From positions 1-20,897 of the forward strand of contig JAHFAP010000022.1 in NCBI GenBank assembly GCA_023250495.1: 20,897 nucleotides of DNA, read 5' to 3'. A program made the translations under genes and the position numbers. This document shows positions 1 to 7,068 of the stretch, piece after piece. This DNA comes from Deltaproteobacteria bacterium (lineage in GTDB: Bacteria > Desulfobacterota > Binatia > UBA9968). Numbering within the stretch: the first letter of the stretch is position 1; each line of letters opens with the position of its first letter. The notes under the pieces were generated by a model. That model was not told where the DNA came from. It did no database searches and worked only from the letters and a program-made list of their open reading frames with translations.

Positions 1-20
1 GTGGTGGATCGTCTGAGGAT

Positions 21-183
21 GTCATTCTGAGGCGAAGCCGAAGAATCTCGGAATCAATCGAGACCCTTCGCGGAGCCCTGAGATTCTTCACGGAGTTTAC
101 CCTGAGCAGATGAGATCCTTCGCTGCGCTCAGGATGACCACGGGTGAAGGGTTCAGAATGACAAACGAAGGGCTCAGGGTGAC
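21..183. repeat. Cluster of dispersed CATTCTGAG / CTTCGCTCAGGATGAC-type repeats
   Basis: This is the gene-free left edge of the window. A forward unit lies at 21-51 (GTCATTCTGAGGCGAAGCCG...), followed by reverse-oriented, degenerate units at 112-138, 146-162 and 167-183, all ending in a form of TCAGGATGAC or TCAGAATGAC. The same unit recurs at 6878-7003 and 12621-12645. Forward and reverse copies face each other and could fold as long hairpins. No coding potential was recognised in 1-264. Function is unknown; the unit looks like a dispersed intergenic repeat of this genome. Confidence 0.7.
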
Positions 184-264
184 TCACTCAGCGGCTGGTT
201 TTTGAGAGGAGTGTGGACTTTCAGCCCGCATCCATCGAACCTGCTGGCTTGGAGCGGGAGTGAG

Positions 265-624
265 TCAGGCTGCGGTGCTTTTTATGCCCTTTTCTTTGGC
301 GCAGGCGCCGCAATAGTTGACTTGATTCTGCGAGTCTTCGACCAGCCCCTCATCGAGGTTGTGGCTGACTTTCTTGCATGCAAAGCAAACGAAGTAGATT
401 CCATCGATGCTCTTGTTGATCTTCTCGCGATTGAGCACCCGGCCCTTGAGCTTTTCGACGCGGATTCCCAGCAACTCCTCGTAGCTTTTCTTGATTTTGA
501 GCCTGCCGGCCTCGTCGCTGGCCAGCCCTTGCTCTTCGGATTCTTCGTGGTTGTGCTCGTCGACCGCGCTGCTTCTCCTTGGCCTGCCACGCCTTGAGGT
601 GTATTTTTTTTTCGCTCTGGCCAT
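265..624 (-). CDS. Small basic AT-hook-like / zinc-ribbon protein, hypothetical
   Basis: This 119-residue protein is of unknown family. The N-terminus is very basic (residues 1-19) and contains RRGRPRR at 11-17, which has the GRP core of an AT-hook. An acidic segment with two histidines follows (22-31), then a charged helical stretch (40-70). The C-terminus has two CxxC pairs (C80/C83 and C105/C108), spaced as in a zinc ribbon or treble-clef finger. AAAGG lies about 7 nt before the ATG and supports this start. A run of nine A encodes Lys5-7 and is a possible slippage site. I infer a nucleic-acid-binding or regulatory role; no specific function is recognised. A plus-strand ORF over the same bases is judged a shadow because only the minus frame gives a coherent metal-binding motif and an RBS. 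Confidence 0.7.
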   Translation of the reverse strand: MARAKKKYTSRRGRPRRSSAVDEHNHEESEEQGLASDEAGRLKIKKSYEELLGIRVEKLKGRVLNREKINKSIDGIYFVCFACKKVSHNLDEGLVEDSQNQVNYCGACAKEKGIKSTAA

Positions 625-635
625 TTCTCTACCTT

Positions 636-664
636 TGATTAATGGACCAGGACGCGATTGTCAA
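636..664 (-). promoter_or_regulatory. Possible sigma70 promoter of the zinc-ribbon gene
   Basis: On the minus strand a perfect TTGACA (659-664) is separated by 17 nt from a weak TAATCA (636-641). The predicted transcript start would be near 629, only about 5 nt before the ATG. That would cut off the apparent RBS, so either the message is nearly leaderless or the true -10 lies a little further upstream. Low confidence. Confidence 0.35.
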
Positions 665-671
665 CAGAAGG

Positions 672-733
672 AAAAAACCGTGTTCGTGCTCGTGACTCGT
701 GCTCGGAGGGGGCGGGGACTAACACGAACACGG
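672..733 (-). terminator. Rho-independent-like terminator after the MFS/spermidine-synthase/TPR gene
   Basis: Downstream of the stop at 760, the minus strand carries CCGTGTTCGT (733-724) and its exact complement ACGAACACGG (687-678). Six T follow immediately (677-672). The 36-nt loop contains further GTGCTCGTG-type repeats that can extend or rearrange the stem. The long loop is unusual, but a 10-bp stem plus a T-run at the end of an operon fits a terminator. The stem is made of the repeat family at 678-756. Confidence 0.55.
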
Positions 734-756
734 AACACGAACACGAGCCACGGACA
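678..756. repeat. CACGAACACGAGCCACG-type inverted repeat
   Basis: Forward GTGTTCGTGCTCGTG text at 680-694 faces two complementary units of AACACGAACACG type at 721-757. A related unit, CACGAGCACGAGCCACGACC, occurs at 19390-19409. It is a low-complexity repeat family found only between genes in this window. Confidence 0.65.
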
Positions 757-759
757 CAA

Positions 760-3700
760 TCAGTAGCGCTTGCCGAGGGATTTTAAGCCCAGCCAGGCCT
801 CTGTGCCGTTAGGATCCAAAGCCAGCACCTCGCGGTATCTCAGCTCAGCCTCGGCGGTTCGGTCCAGATTCACCAGCATTTTGGCCTGGAGCAGGCGCCA
901 TTCCGTGTTGCGCCTCTGACTCTTCAAGGCGCGCTGCAGCGCCTCCACCGCCTTGACCGGCTGCTTCAAACCCGCGTACGCCTTTCCCATCTCGCTGTAG
1001 AGCGCGGAAGATTCCTCGCCTCCCTCCTGTGAAGCCTCGAGGAGCGCCGCCGCCTGGGAGTAATTTCCCTTGGCGGTCTCGAGCTTGCCCAGCGCCAATA
1101 GCACGGCCGCGTGCTTCGGCTGCATCTTCTCTGCTTTCCGCAGCCATGTCTCCGCCTCAGCGAGCTGTTTGCGCAGCAGCGCGATATTCGCGAGTCCGAG
1201 GTAAGGGATGATCTCTCCCGAGTCTGCAGCAACCGCCTTCAGGTAGATTCCCTTCGCCTCGCTGGTGTAGAGCTCCTCGGTCAGAGCCAGAACCTGCTTG
1301 ATCTTGCGCCGGTCTAAGTCGAGCACCTGTTCCGCCTCCTTGGCCGCTTCCGATGTTTTTTCCTGCGCGGCAAGAATCTGCGCGCGCAGCAGATGATAGT
1401 CGGCGCTGCGAGGCTCCAGGCCGATCGCCTGATCGACTTCAGCGAGCGCGCGATCATCCCACCTGCTCGCGTGCAGCGCCTGGCCGAAGCCGTAATGGTG
1501 CCGGGCGGGCGCGGCCCAGGGGGGATTTCCCTTCCACGGCGGCTGGGTCACGAAGGGCTCCATGATTTTGCGGTTGAGATCCGAGGTGCTCTTTCCCAGG
1601 CTGCGCGGCGCCGAGAACTCCAGCGCGGCGTTGTCGTCGGTATTGAATTCCGCGCCGTCGGCGAGCGCCAGCAGCTCCTTCTTTCCCATTCGATAGAAGC
1701 CCAGCACGGCATAGAGCTCGGACAGGCCCAACTCACGCAGGTCGTCTCTGAGAGTGGCGTTGGCGGAAAAGATCTTTTCAAGCCTGGGATAATCGAATTG
1801 CTGTTCTCTCACGCTGCCGACGAGCAGGAAGTCGCTCTCCTGGAGGTTCCAAACCGAGACGTTGGGGAATGACTCGCCGAAAGTCCTGAGCACCATGCGG
1901 AAATCGTCGGGCGACATAGAGTAGTTGTGAATCCACTGCGCGAAGATGCCGTCGGGGCTGAGCTTCTGTTTGGCGCCGGCATAGAAGTCCTTGGTAAAGA
2001 GGCTGGCGACGCCTGCGATCCATGGGTTGGAGGGCTCGGAGATGATCAGGTCATAGAGCCGGGGAACGGCCATGAGATAGTTGCGGCCGTCGGTCGGAAT
2101 GACGCGCACGCGCGTATCCTGGAGAATCTTTCCGTTCTTCTCGCCGAAGAAGGCCGCCGCCTCGACGATCGCCGGCTCGATCTCGAGGACGTCGATTTTT
2201 TTTACCGGGAAAGTGCCGACGGCCTTTATGGTCATCCCGGTTCCGAGCCCGATCACCGCCACCTGCTGCGCGTCGGGACGGAGCAGCATGGGCAGATAGC
2301 CCGTCATCAGCATCGTGAGGGCGTCCCCGTAGGAGCCGTCGACCTTTCCGTTGGTCTTGAAGTAGCGGTAGTCCTTATAAGACTGATGCACGCTGACCGT
2401 GGCGGTGAGCCCCTCGCGGTAGTAAAGAAGCTGATCGTGGCGCATCTCTTCCAAGCGCAGCGAATCCGTCGGAATGGCCTCGTATCTGTTGGCGTAGATG
2501 GTGACGCCGCTGGTGAGAATGGCCCGGTCCCAGAAAGGGAAGCGCAGCGCCAGCAGGGCGAGGGCTGCAGCGACCGCCCCGCCGCAGGCGAAGCGGAGAA
2601 TTCTCCCGGGCCGCGGGTCGGCGATGAGCAACACCCAACCGACCACCAGGTTCAACAGCGCGCCGATGATGATGCTGTGCTGTATTCCGACTAGCGGGAG
2701 AAAGATGAAGCCGCCGACGAAGGCGCCGATAATCGCGCCGAGCGTGTTGCTGGCATAGGTGGTTCCGACGCCGCTGCCGACGCGATAAAGGCTCTGGGTG
2801 AAGAGACAGACGACCAGCGGGAACGTCATCCCAAGCAGGAGCGCGGGGAGAAACATCACCGCGAACGCGAGCAGCACCTGCGTGGCGAGGAAGAGAGGAA
2901 AGGAATCACCGAAGCCGTGGTGCAGCCGCACAAAGAGCAAGGGCAGTTTTTCGAATAGGGGGATGGTGGCCAGCGCGGTCAGCCCGACGCCCAGTTCGAT
3001 CAGGCCGAAGCCGCTCACCCGCACCTCTCGCCTGCCGAACAGCCGGGCGTAGAGATAACCGCCGGTGGCCAGGCCGATCAAAAAGGTGAGGAGCATCGTC
3101 GTGAAGGAATAAACGGAGCCTCCGATCACGAGCGTGAGCGCGTGAGTCCATGCGTTTTCGTAGACCATCGCGGCGCCGCCCGAGAGAGCGATTGAAACGA
3201 GCAGCAGCCACTCGATCGAAGAACGTGGGCCTTTGCTCTCGCGCTCTTCGGCGGCCTCCGGCGCCGCCGCGGCCGCGTCTTGCTGTTTCCTCTGCGCGGC
3301 GCTCGAGAAAATAATGACCGCCGCGATGACCAGGTTGGCGATGGCGGCGGTATGGACCGTCCCACTCATTCCGAGGGAGGGGATGAGGTAATAGCCGGCC
3401 AGCGAGCAGCCGAAGACCGCGCCCAAGGTATTGGTGGCGTAGAGGTCGCCCACGCGCTGGCCGAGGTGGCTGAAGCTGCGGACGAAGAATTGGCTGAGCA
3501 CCGGGAGCGTCGCGCCCATCAGGAAAGTGGGCACGGCGAGCAGGATAAAGGCGAGGGCGAAGAGCAGGAGATTGAAGATCACCGGCGAGAAATCGTAAAG
3601 CCAGAACAGCGGACCGTAGATCCCGCGCGCGGACTTGAAGAAGAGCGGCGCGAGCAAGCCATAGACGCCTATGCCGAACTCCAGGATGCCGTAGAGGCGC

Positions 3701-3900
3701 AGAAGATTTCTCTTACGGTTTGCCAGCCGGCCAAAGACGTAGCTCCCCAAGGCGAGGCCGGCCATGAAGGCGGCCAGCACCGTGGCCACCGCGTAGGCGG
3801 TGCTGCCGAAGATCTGCGTCAGCATCCGCATCCAGACGACTTCATACACCAGGGCGGCCGCCCCGGAGAGAAAAAAACAGATAAAAAGAACCTGGATCAT
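760..3900 (-). CDS. Fused duplicated membrane module / spermidine-synthase-like domain / TPR protein
   Basis: This 1046-residue protein has three parts. Residues 1-460 form a polytopic membrane module that is an internal duplication: LSGAAALVYE (11-20) matches LSGGAAMVYE (239-248), and YATNTLGA (154-161) matches YASNTLGA (382-389). Residues about 490-700 form a Rossmann methyltransferase-like spermidine synthase domain, with GLGTGMT at 551-557, the acidic E573 and TDGRNYL at 603-609. Residues about 800-1046 are helical repeats of TPR type. The usual catalytic DxxDP of SpeE is replaced by SEPSNP (621-626), so true aminopropyl transfer is doubtful. Proteins called 'fused MFS/spermidine synthase' share this layout, and their substrate is generally unknown. 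It is the last gene of a leftward operon, 34 nt after the CopD-like gene, and is followed by a terminator-like hairpin. The start is the first ATG; no strong RBS is visible. Confidence 0.85.
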   Translation of the reverse strand: MIQVLFICFFLSGAAALVYEVVWMRMLTQIFGSTAYAVATVLAAFMAGLALGSYVFGRLANRKRNLLRLYGILEFGIGVYGLLAPLFFKSARGIYGPLFWLYDFSPVIFNLLLFALAFILLAVPTFLMGATLPVLSQFFVRSFSHLGQRVGDLYATNTLGAVFGCSLAGYYLIPSLGMSGTVHTAAIANLVIAAVIIFSSAAQRKQQDAAAAAPEAAEERESKGPRSSIEWLLLVSIALSGGAAMVYENAWTHALTLVIGGSVYSFTTMLLTFLIGLATGGYLYARLFGRREVRVSGFGLIELGVGLTALATIPLFEKLPLLFVRLHHGFGDSFPLFLATQVLLAFAVMFLPALLLGMTFPLVVCLFTQSLYRVGSGVGTTYASNTLGAIIGAFVGGFIFLPLVGIQHSIIIGALLNLVVGWVLLIADPRPGRILRFACGGAVAAALALLALRFPFWDRAILTSGVTIYANRYEAIPTDSLRLEEMRHDQLLYYREGLTATVSVHQSYKDYRYFKTNGKVDGSYGDALTMLMTGYLPMLLRPDAQQVAVIGLGTGMTIKAVGTFPVKKIDVLEIEPAIVEAAAFFGEKNGKILQDTRVRVIPTDGRNYLMAVPRLYDLIISEPSNPWIAGVASLFTKDFYAGAKQKLSPDGIFAQWIHNYSMSPDDFRMVLRTFGESFPNVSVWNLQESDFLLVGSVREQQFDYPRLEKIFSANATLRDDLRELGLSELYAVLGFYRMGKKELLALADGAEFNTDDNAALEFSAPRSLGKSTSDLNRKIMEPFVTQPPWKGNPPWAAPARHHYGFGQALHASRWDDRALAEVDQAIGLEPRSADYHLLRAQILAAQEKTSEAAKEAEQVLDLDRRKIKQVLALTEELYTSEAKGIYLKAVAADSGEIIPYLGLANIALLRKQLAEAETWLRKAEKMQPKHAAVLLALGKLETAKGNYSQAAALLEASQEGGEESSALYSEMGKAYAGLKQPVKAVEALQRALKSQRRNTEWRLLQAKMLVNLDRTAEAELRYREVLALDPNGTEAWLGLKSLGKRY

Positions 3901-3934
3901 AAAGCGTAAACCACTATCGTTCGAGATTTTTTTT

Positions 3935-4408
3935 TCAGCGCCTGAGCTGCGTCCCCATCCACACGGTCACGGCGGAAAGGAGCAGCAGGGAAAGCGTCGA
4001 GCTTCCGAGGCGCTTCGCCACCGACTCGAGCTCCTGAGCCGTGAAGGACTCGCCGCCTTCGTAGCGCCGCACGAAGCGGTGCGCCACGGCCATGCTTTGA
4101 TAGACGCTGACGAGGATCAGGACGAATGCCAGCAGGAGCTTCAGCCCGAGCGTCGCGCCGAACTCTTTCATGAACAGCTCGCGGTATGCCGCCTTCAGAT
4201 CCGTGACCTGAATCGCCCCGGAGATGACCAATAATCCCAGCGCCCCGGACTGCATGGGATTGTAGAATTTCAGACTGCGGCCGAGCAGCTTGAGCCGCGC
4301 CTCGTGACTCTTAACCACGGAGAAACTGGGAAGGACGATGGCCCAGAGACCGGCGACGGCGCCCAGGTACGCGGCCAGGGCCAACAAGTGGAGCCAGGAA
4401 GTTAACAT
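3935..4408 (-). CDS. Small CopD-like integral membrane protein
   Basis: This protein of about 157 residues has four predicted membrane helices (about 5-27, 53-70, 86-109 and 136-153, numbered from the upstream TTG). The opening, TSWLHLLALAAYLGAVAGLW, carries the WLH-plus-LG pattern seen in CopD/DUF-type copper-resistance and haem-like membrane proteins. Histidines near 8, 36 and 111 could bind a metal or haem. I chose the ATG at 4408; a TTG three bases upstream (4411) is also in frame. The start lies about 10 nt after the ferredoxin stop, which suggests translational coupling. The role is inferred only: a membrane partner for the ferredoxin or for the downstream membrane/synthase fusion. A specific copper function is not supported by the sequence. 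Confidence 0.65.
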   Translation of the reverse strand: MLTSWLHLLALAAYLGAVAGLWAIVLPSFSVVKSHEARLKLLGRSLKFYNPMQSGALGLLVISGAIQVTDLKAAYRELFMKEFGATLGLKLLLAFVLILVSVYQSMAVAHRFVRRYEGGESFTAQELESVAKRLGSSTLSLLLLSAVTVWMGTQLRR

Positions 4409-4417
4409 CAACGGGCA

Positions 4418-5257
4418 TCATCCCCAGCCGAAAGGGCTGCCCCTTTTGGCCGGCCTGCCGGGCGCGTCGTAGCTCTCGCTGGTCTCGCGCAGTTGAGCCT
4501 TTATCTTCTCCAGGGCCTGCCGTTGTCGCGTCTCAAAATCGCGCAGCTCCTTCGCCCGTCTTTCGCTAAAGTCTCTCAGCTCTCTCTCCCTCCGGGCGCG
4601 AATCTGGGCCGCGTCTCTTTCCCACCCGTCGTATAACTCTTTGAGCAGCGTGCGAATGCGAAAATTGAGGTTGTCCTTGACCACCATGGATTTGTGGCAG
4701 TGGGGACAGAACAGGACGTTGCCGATCATGAAGCGGCTGACGGCTACCAGATAGCTCTCGTTGCACTTGAAGCAGCGGACGGGGATCTCCCATGTCTCGA
4801 TGCCGGGCAGCGGGGTCAGGATCGCTTCGGACTCGTCACCGTTCAACGGCCCGGCGATCTCCGGCGCTGCAGGCGCGGCGCCGCCTGGAGACGCAGGGGC
4901 CGCGGCAGCGCTCGGGGCAGGGCGTGGCTCGCTCTTCTTCGGAGCGGAAGAAGGCGCCGCCGTTTCTCCTCCTTTGCGGAAGCGCGACTCGAACGATTCG
5001 CTGAAAGCAACGTCTTGATGGATCGCGCGCGCGCGGGTGATCAACGCCTCTTCGCTCTCGACATTGTTGGGATCGGTGACGCAGCAGTCCACCGGACAGA
5101 CGGCCGCGCACGCCTCATAGTCGTGAAAGCCGACACACTCCGTGCAAAGCAAAGGATCGATGACGTAGATCTCCTCTCCCTGGGAGATCGCGTTGTTGGG
5201 GCACTCTGGCTCGCAGGCGCCGCAGTTGATACACTCGCTCGTAATCATGGTTGCCAT
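4418..5257 (-). CDS. Ferredoxin fused to a zinc ribbon and C-terminal coiled coil
   Basis: This protein has 279 residues. Residues 1-60 are a 2[4Fe-4S] ferredoxin of the Allochromatium/YfhL type. The first motif is C9-C12-C15-C19-P. The second is C38-C41, then the characteristic insert to C50-C54-P, with extra C58/C59. A Pro/Ala-rich linker (about 98-135) follows. Next comes a zinc-ribbon-like domain with C162/C165 and C184/C187 plus H188. A highly charged Arg/Glu coiled coil spans about 203-262, and the tail ends in GWG. GGAG at 5265-5268 lies 7 nt before the ATG and supports the start. Stand-alone ferredoxins of this type are only about 80-110 residues, so the 200-residue extension is the notable part. 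It is the first gene of the leftward operon. I infer electron transfer tethered to a larger assembly; the partner is unknown. Confidence 0.85.
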   Translation of the reverse strand: MATMITSECINCGACEPECPNNAISQGEEIYVIDPLLCTECVGFHDYEACAAVCPVDCCVTDPNNVESEEALITRARAIHQDVAFSESFESRFRKGGETAAPSSAPKKSEPRPAPSAAAAPASPGGAAPAAPEIAGPLNGDESEAILTPLPGIETWEIPVRCFKCNESYLVAVSRFMIGNVLFCPHCHKSMVVKDNLNFRIRTLLKELYDGWERDAAQIRARRERELRDFSERRAKELRDFETRQRQALEKIKAQLRETSESYDAPGRPAKRGSPFGWG

Positions 5258-5304
5258 GCGTCAGCTCCAACTTTTACAAGGGTTTTTGAATGGAAGCGCG
5301 TTTT

Positions 5305-5333
5305 ATCCTAGATGAAAAATGTCGTGGATGCAA
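5305..5333 (-). promoter_or_regulatory. Possible sigma70 promoter of the ferredoxin operon
   Basis: On the minus strand TTGCAT (5328-5333), 17 nt of spacer and TAGGAT (5305-5310) precede the ferredoxin gene. The predicted start is near 5298, giving a leader of about 40 nt that contains the GGAG. The -10 matches 4 of 6 and the -35 matches 3 of 6. Confidence 0.35.
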
Positions 5334-5340
5334 CAAAGGT

Positions 5341-5420
5341 TAAAGGGTTTCAGGGTTTCAGAGTTTAAGGGTTTTAAGACTTCAACCATTGAACCGTTCA
5401 ACCCTTAAACCCTTAAACTT
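5341..5420. repeat. GGGTTTCAGGGTTT / CCCTTAAACCCTT inverted repeat
   Basis: The low-complexity tract contains a perfect 13-nt inverted repeat: AGTTTAAGGGTTT (5362-5374) and AAACCCTTAAACT (5407-5419). A second copy of the family, sharing GGTTTCAGGGTT and CCCTTAAACCCTT, lies at 14866-14934. This copy fills the divergent gap between the ferredoxin and DUF72 genes, so it is not a simple transcription terminator. Confidence 0.7.
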
Positions 5421-5440
5421 TTCAACCGAACAGTGAACGC

Positions 5441-6364
5441 GTGAGCGATAGAATCAGAATCGGCACCTCGGGGTATTCGTATCCTGGGCCAGCGCCCAAG
5501 GGCTGGCACGGCGTCTTTTATCCGCCAAGGCGGACGAAGGCTTTCGACGAGATCGGTTACTATGCTGCTGTTTTTGACACAGTAGAAATCAACACCACCT
5601 TTTACCGGCCTCCGCCGCCAGGCATGGCCGAGGCCTGGGCGCGAAAGACGCCCGCCGATTTCGAGTTCGCGATCAAGGCGTGGCAGAAATTCACCCATCC
5701 CATGAAGCTGGGAGAGGGCGCGGACGGACGGCAGGAGAGATGGGAGAATCCCACGGCGGCTGACGTGGAGAGCTTCAAAAAGGCGGTGGGCGCGCTGGCC
5801 GACGCGGGAAAGCTCGGCGTCATGCTTTTTCAGTATCCACCGGGATTTCACTTTACCGAGCAGAATGGCGACAGGCTCGCCTGGATTCTCGGCGCATTCC
5901 ACGAGTATCGAAAAGCGGTCGAGCTGCGCCATCGGAGCTGGAGCGACAAGAGCAAAGAGACCAGGGCGCTGCTGGCTGAGTCAGGCGCCGCGTGGGCGGT
6001 GATCGATGAGCCCAAGTTCGACTCGTCCGTGAGGCAGTCATTCGAGCCGGAGGGGGAGATTTTTTATTTGCGGCTGCACGGGAGGAACCGCGCGAAGTGG
6101 TGGCGCCACCAGGAGGCATGGGAGAGGTACGACTATCTCTATGGCCCGGAGGAGATCCGCGCCTTCGCGGATAAGATAAGAGAAATTATCGGGCAGGCGC
6201 CGCAGACAAAGATTTATGTTTTCTTCAACAACCACGCCCGCGGTCAGGCCCCGGCGAACGGGTTGATGCTAGGGCATGAACTCGGCCTGGAGATCGCGGG
6301 GCCGCTGCCGCGTTCTCTCGTGGAGGCTTATCCGCAGTTGGGGAAAATAGGGCCGTGTTTGTGA
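5441..6364 (+). CDS. DUF72 (YecE-like) family protein
   Basis: This 307-residue protein carries the family signatures in order: IGTSGYSY near 7-14, GVFYPP at 24-29, VEINTTFY at 49-56, a KxxQKxTHP-like stretch at 79-87, VELRHRSW, YLRLHGRN, and FFNNHARGQAP near 261-271. DUF72 proteins form a TIM-barrel-like fold related to sugar isomerase/endonuclease IV folds; their biochemical role remains unsettled. The predicted start is GTG with no clear RBS, lying 20 nt after the repeat at 5341-5420. The gene stands alone on the plus strand and converges on gloA across a perfect palindrome. Confidence 0.85.
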   Translation: MSDRIRIGTSGYSYPGPAPKGWHGVFYPPRRTKAFDEIGYYAAVFDTVEINTTFYRPPPPGMAEAWARKTPADFEFAIKAWQKFTHPMKLGEGADGRQERWENPTAADVESFKKAVGALADAGKLGVMLFQYPPGFHFTEQNGDRLAWILGAFHEYRKAVELRHRSWSDKSKETRALLAESGAAWAVIDEPKFDSSVRQSFEPEGEIFYLRLHGRNRAKWWRHQEAWERYDYLYGPEEIRAFADKIREIIGQAPQTKIYVFFNNHARGQAPANGLMLGHELGLEIAGPLPRSLVEAYPQLGKIGPCL

Positions 6365-6365
6365 T

Positions 6366-6400
6366 CGAGTAGGGGCGGTTCGCGAACCGCCCCTACCTCG
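6366..6400. terminator. Perfect 28-bp palindrome between convergent genes
   Basis: Positions 6369-6396 form an exact palindrome with half-site GTAGGGGCGGTTCG. Outer CGAG (6366-6369) and CTCG (6397-6400) can extend it with a one-base bulge. It occupies nearly the whole 36-bp gap between the 3' ends of the DUF72 gene and gloA. It can fold identically in both transcripts, but there is no T-run. It may act as a bidirectional transcript end or mRNA-stabilising hairpin. Similar GGGGCGGTTCGCGAACCGCCCC text is known to me as a recurrent intergenic motif in many genomes, so it may also be a mobile-type repeat. Confidence 0.6.
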
Positions 6401-6787
6401 TTACGATTTCAGACGGATCAGCTCTATCTTGTAGCCGTTCGGATCCTCGATGAACGCGATCTCCGATCCGCCGTGCTTCATCGGTCCGGGCTCGCGCACG
6501 ATCTTGGCCCCTTGGCTGCGCAGCGTCTCGCAAGTTTTGTGGAGATTCTCGACTCCGAGCGCGATGTGGCCGAAACCGTTTCCCAGATCGTATTGATGCG
6601 TGTCCCAGTTGTAGGTCAGCTCGACGACCGCCCCTTCGGATTCAGGGCCATAGCCGACGAACGCCAGGGTGAAGCGGCCCGACGGATAGTCCTTTTTTCT
6701 GAGCAGCTTCATTCCCAAAACGTCGCAGTAGAACCGGATGGATTCCTCCAGGTCGTTGACCCGAATCATCGTATGGAGAATTCTCAT
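6401..6787 (-). CDS. gloA: Lactoylglutathione lyase (glyoxalase I), Ni2+-type
   Basis: The enzyme isomerises the glutathione-methylglyoxal hemithioacetal to S-lactoylglutathione, the first step of methylglyoxal detoxification in the cytoplasm. The 128 residues align along their length with E. coli GloA (RILHTMIRV..., FVGYGPES, ELTYNWD, GFGHIAL, DPNGYKIELI). The four metal ligands fall at the same positions, H5, E56, H74 and E122. GGGAGG four nt before the ATG at 6787 fixes the start. The frame stays open upstream to 7117, but that extension is repeat sequence and lies beyond the promoter. The protein is the short single-domain form typical of Ni-dependent bacterial enzymes. Confidence 0.95.
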   Translation of the reverse strand: MRILHTMIRVNDLEESIRFYCDVLGMKLLRKKDYPSGRFTLAFVGYGPESEGAVVELTYNWDTHQYDLGNGFGHIALGVENLHKTCETLRSQGAKIVREPGPMKHGGSEIAFIEDPNGYKIELIRLKS

Positions 6788-6818
6788 GGCGCCTCCCGAT
6801 ATGGTTTTCTTCCGCCGC

Positions 6819-6847
6819 ATTATAGCGATTCCCTTTTCACCGTACAA
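6819..6847 (-). promoter_or_regulatory. Sigma70-like promoter of gloA
   Basis: On the minus strand a perfect TATAAT (6819-6824) lies 17 nt from TTGTAC (6842-6847). The predicted start is near 6812, giving a leader of about 25 nt that includes the GGGAGG RBS. This is the strongest promoter match in the window. Confidence 0.6.
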
Positions 6848-6877
6848 AGCAAAAAATGGTAGTGGGTCATTTCGGCA

Positions 6878-7003
6878 GAGATCCTTCACTTCGTTCAGGA
6901 TGACAAGCTTCTTTGGTGTCATTCTGAGCCCTTCGCTTTCCGTCATGCTGAGCGAAGCGAAGCATCTGTCTCTAACGCTCAGGGCAGGCTGTGCGAAGAA
7001 TCT
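6878..7003. repeat. Second cluster of CATTCTGAG / CTTCGTTCAGGATGAC repeats
   Basis: Most of the roughly 315-bp gap between the divergent gloA and YbhN-like genes is taken up by this repeat family. A reverse unit lies at 6878-6905, a truncated forward unit at 6918-6928, a forward unit at 6942-6971 and a degenerate unit at 6976-7003. Reverse and forward units can pair into a long imperfect hairpin. The rest of the gap holds the gloA promoter and a candidate promoter at 7069-7097. Confidence 0.7.
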
Positions 7004-7068
7004 CCATTCCTGTCGTGCAGCAGCTCGCAAGCCTGAAAATGACCCGCTGCCGCAAAATAGCGCGTTGA

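Noticed and set aside
202..597. Plus-strand ORF opposite the zinc-ribbon gene
   Set aside because: It has a weak start context and no motif; the opposing frame has paired CxxC motifs, an AT-hook-like segment and an RBS.
760..3900. True spermidine synthase (speE)
   Set aside because: The catalytic DxxDP motif is not conserved and the protein is a large membrane fusion, so the gene symbol was not applied.
5341..5420. CRISPR-like array
   Set aside because: The short repeated words have no constant spacer and fold on themselves; no cas gene is nearby.
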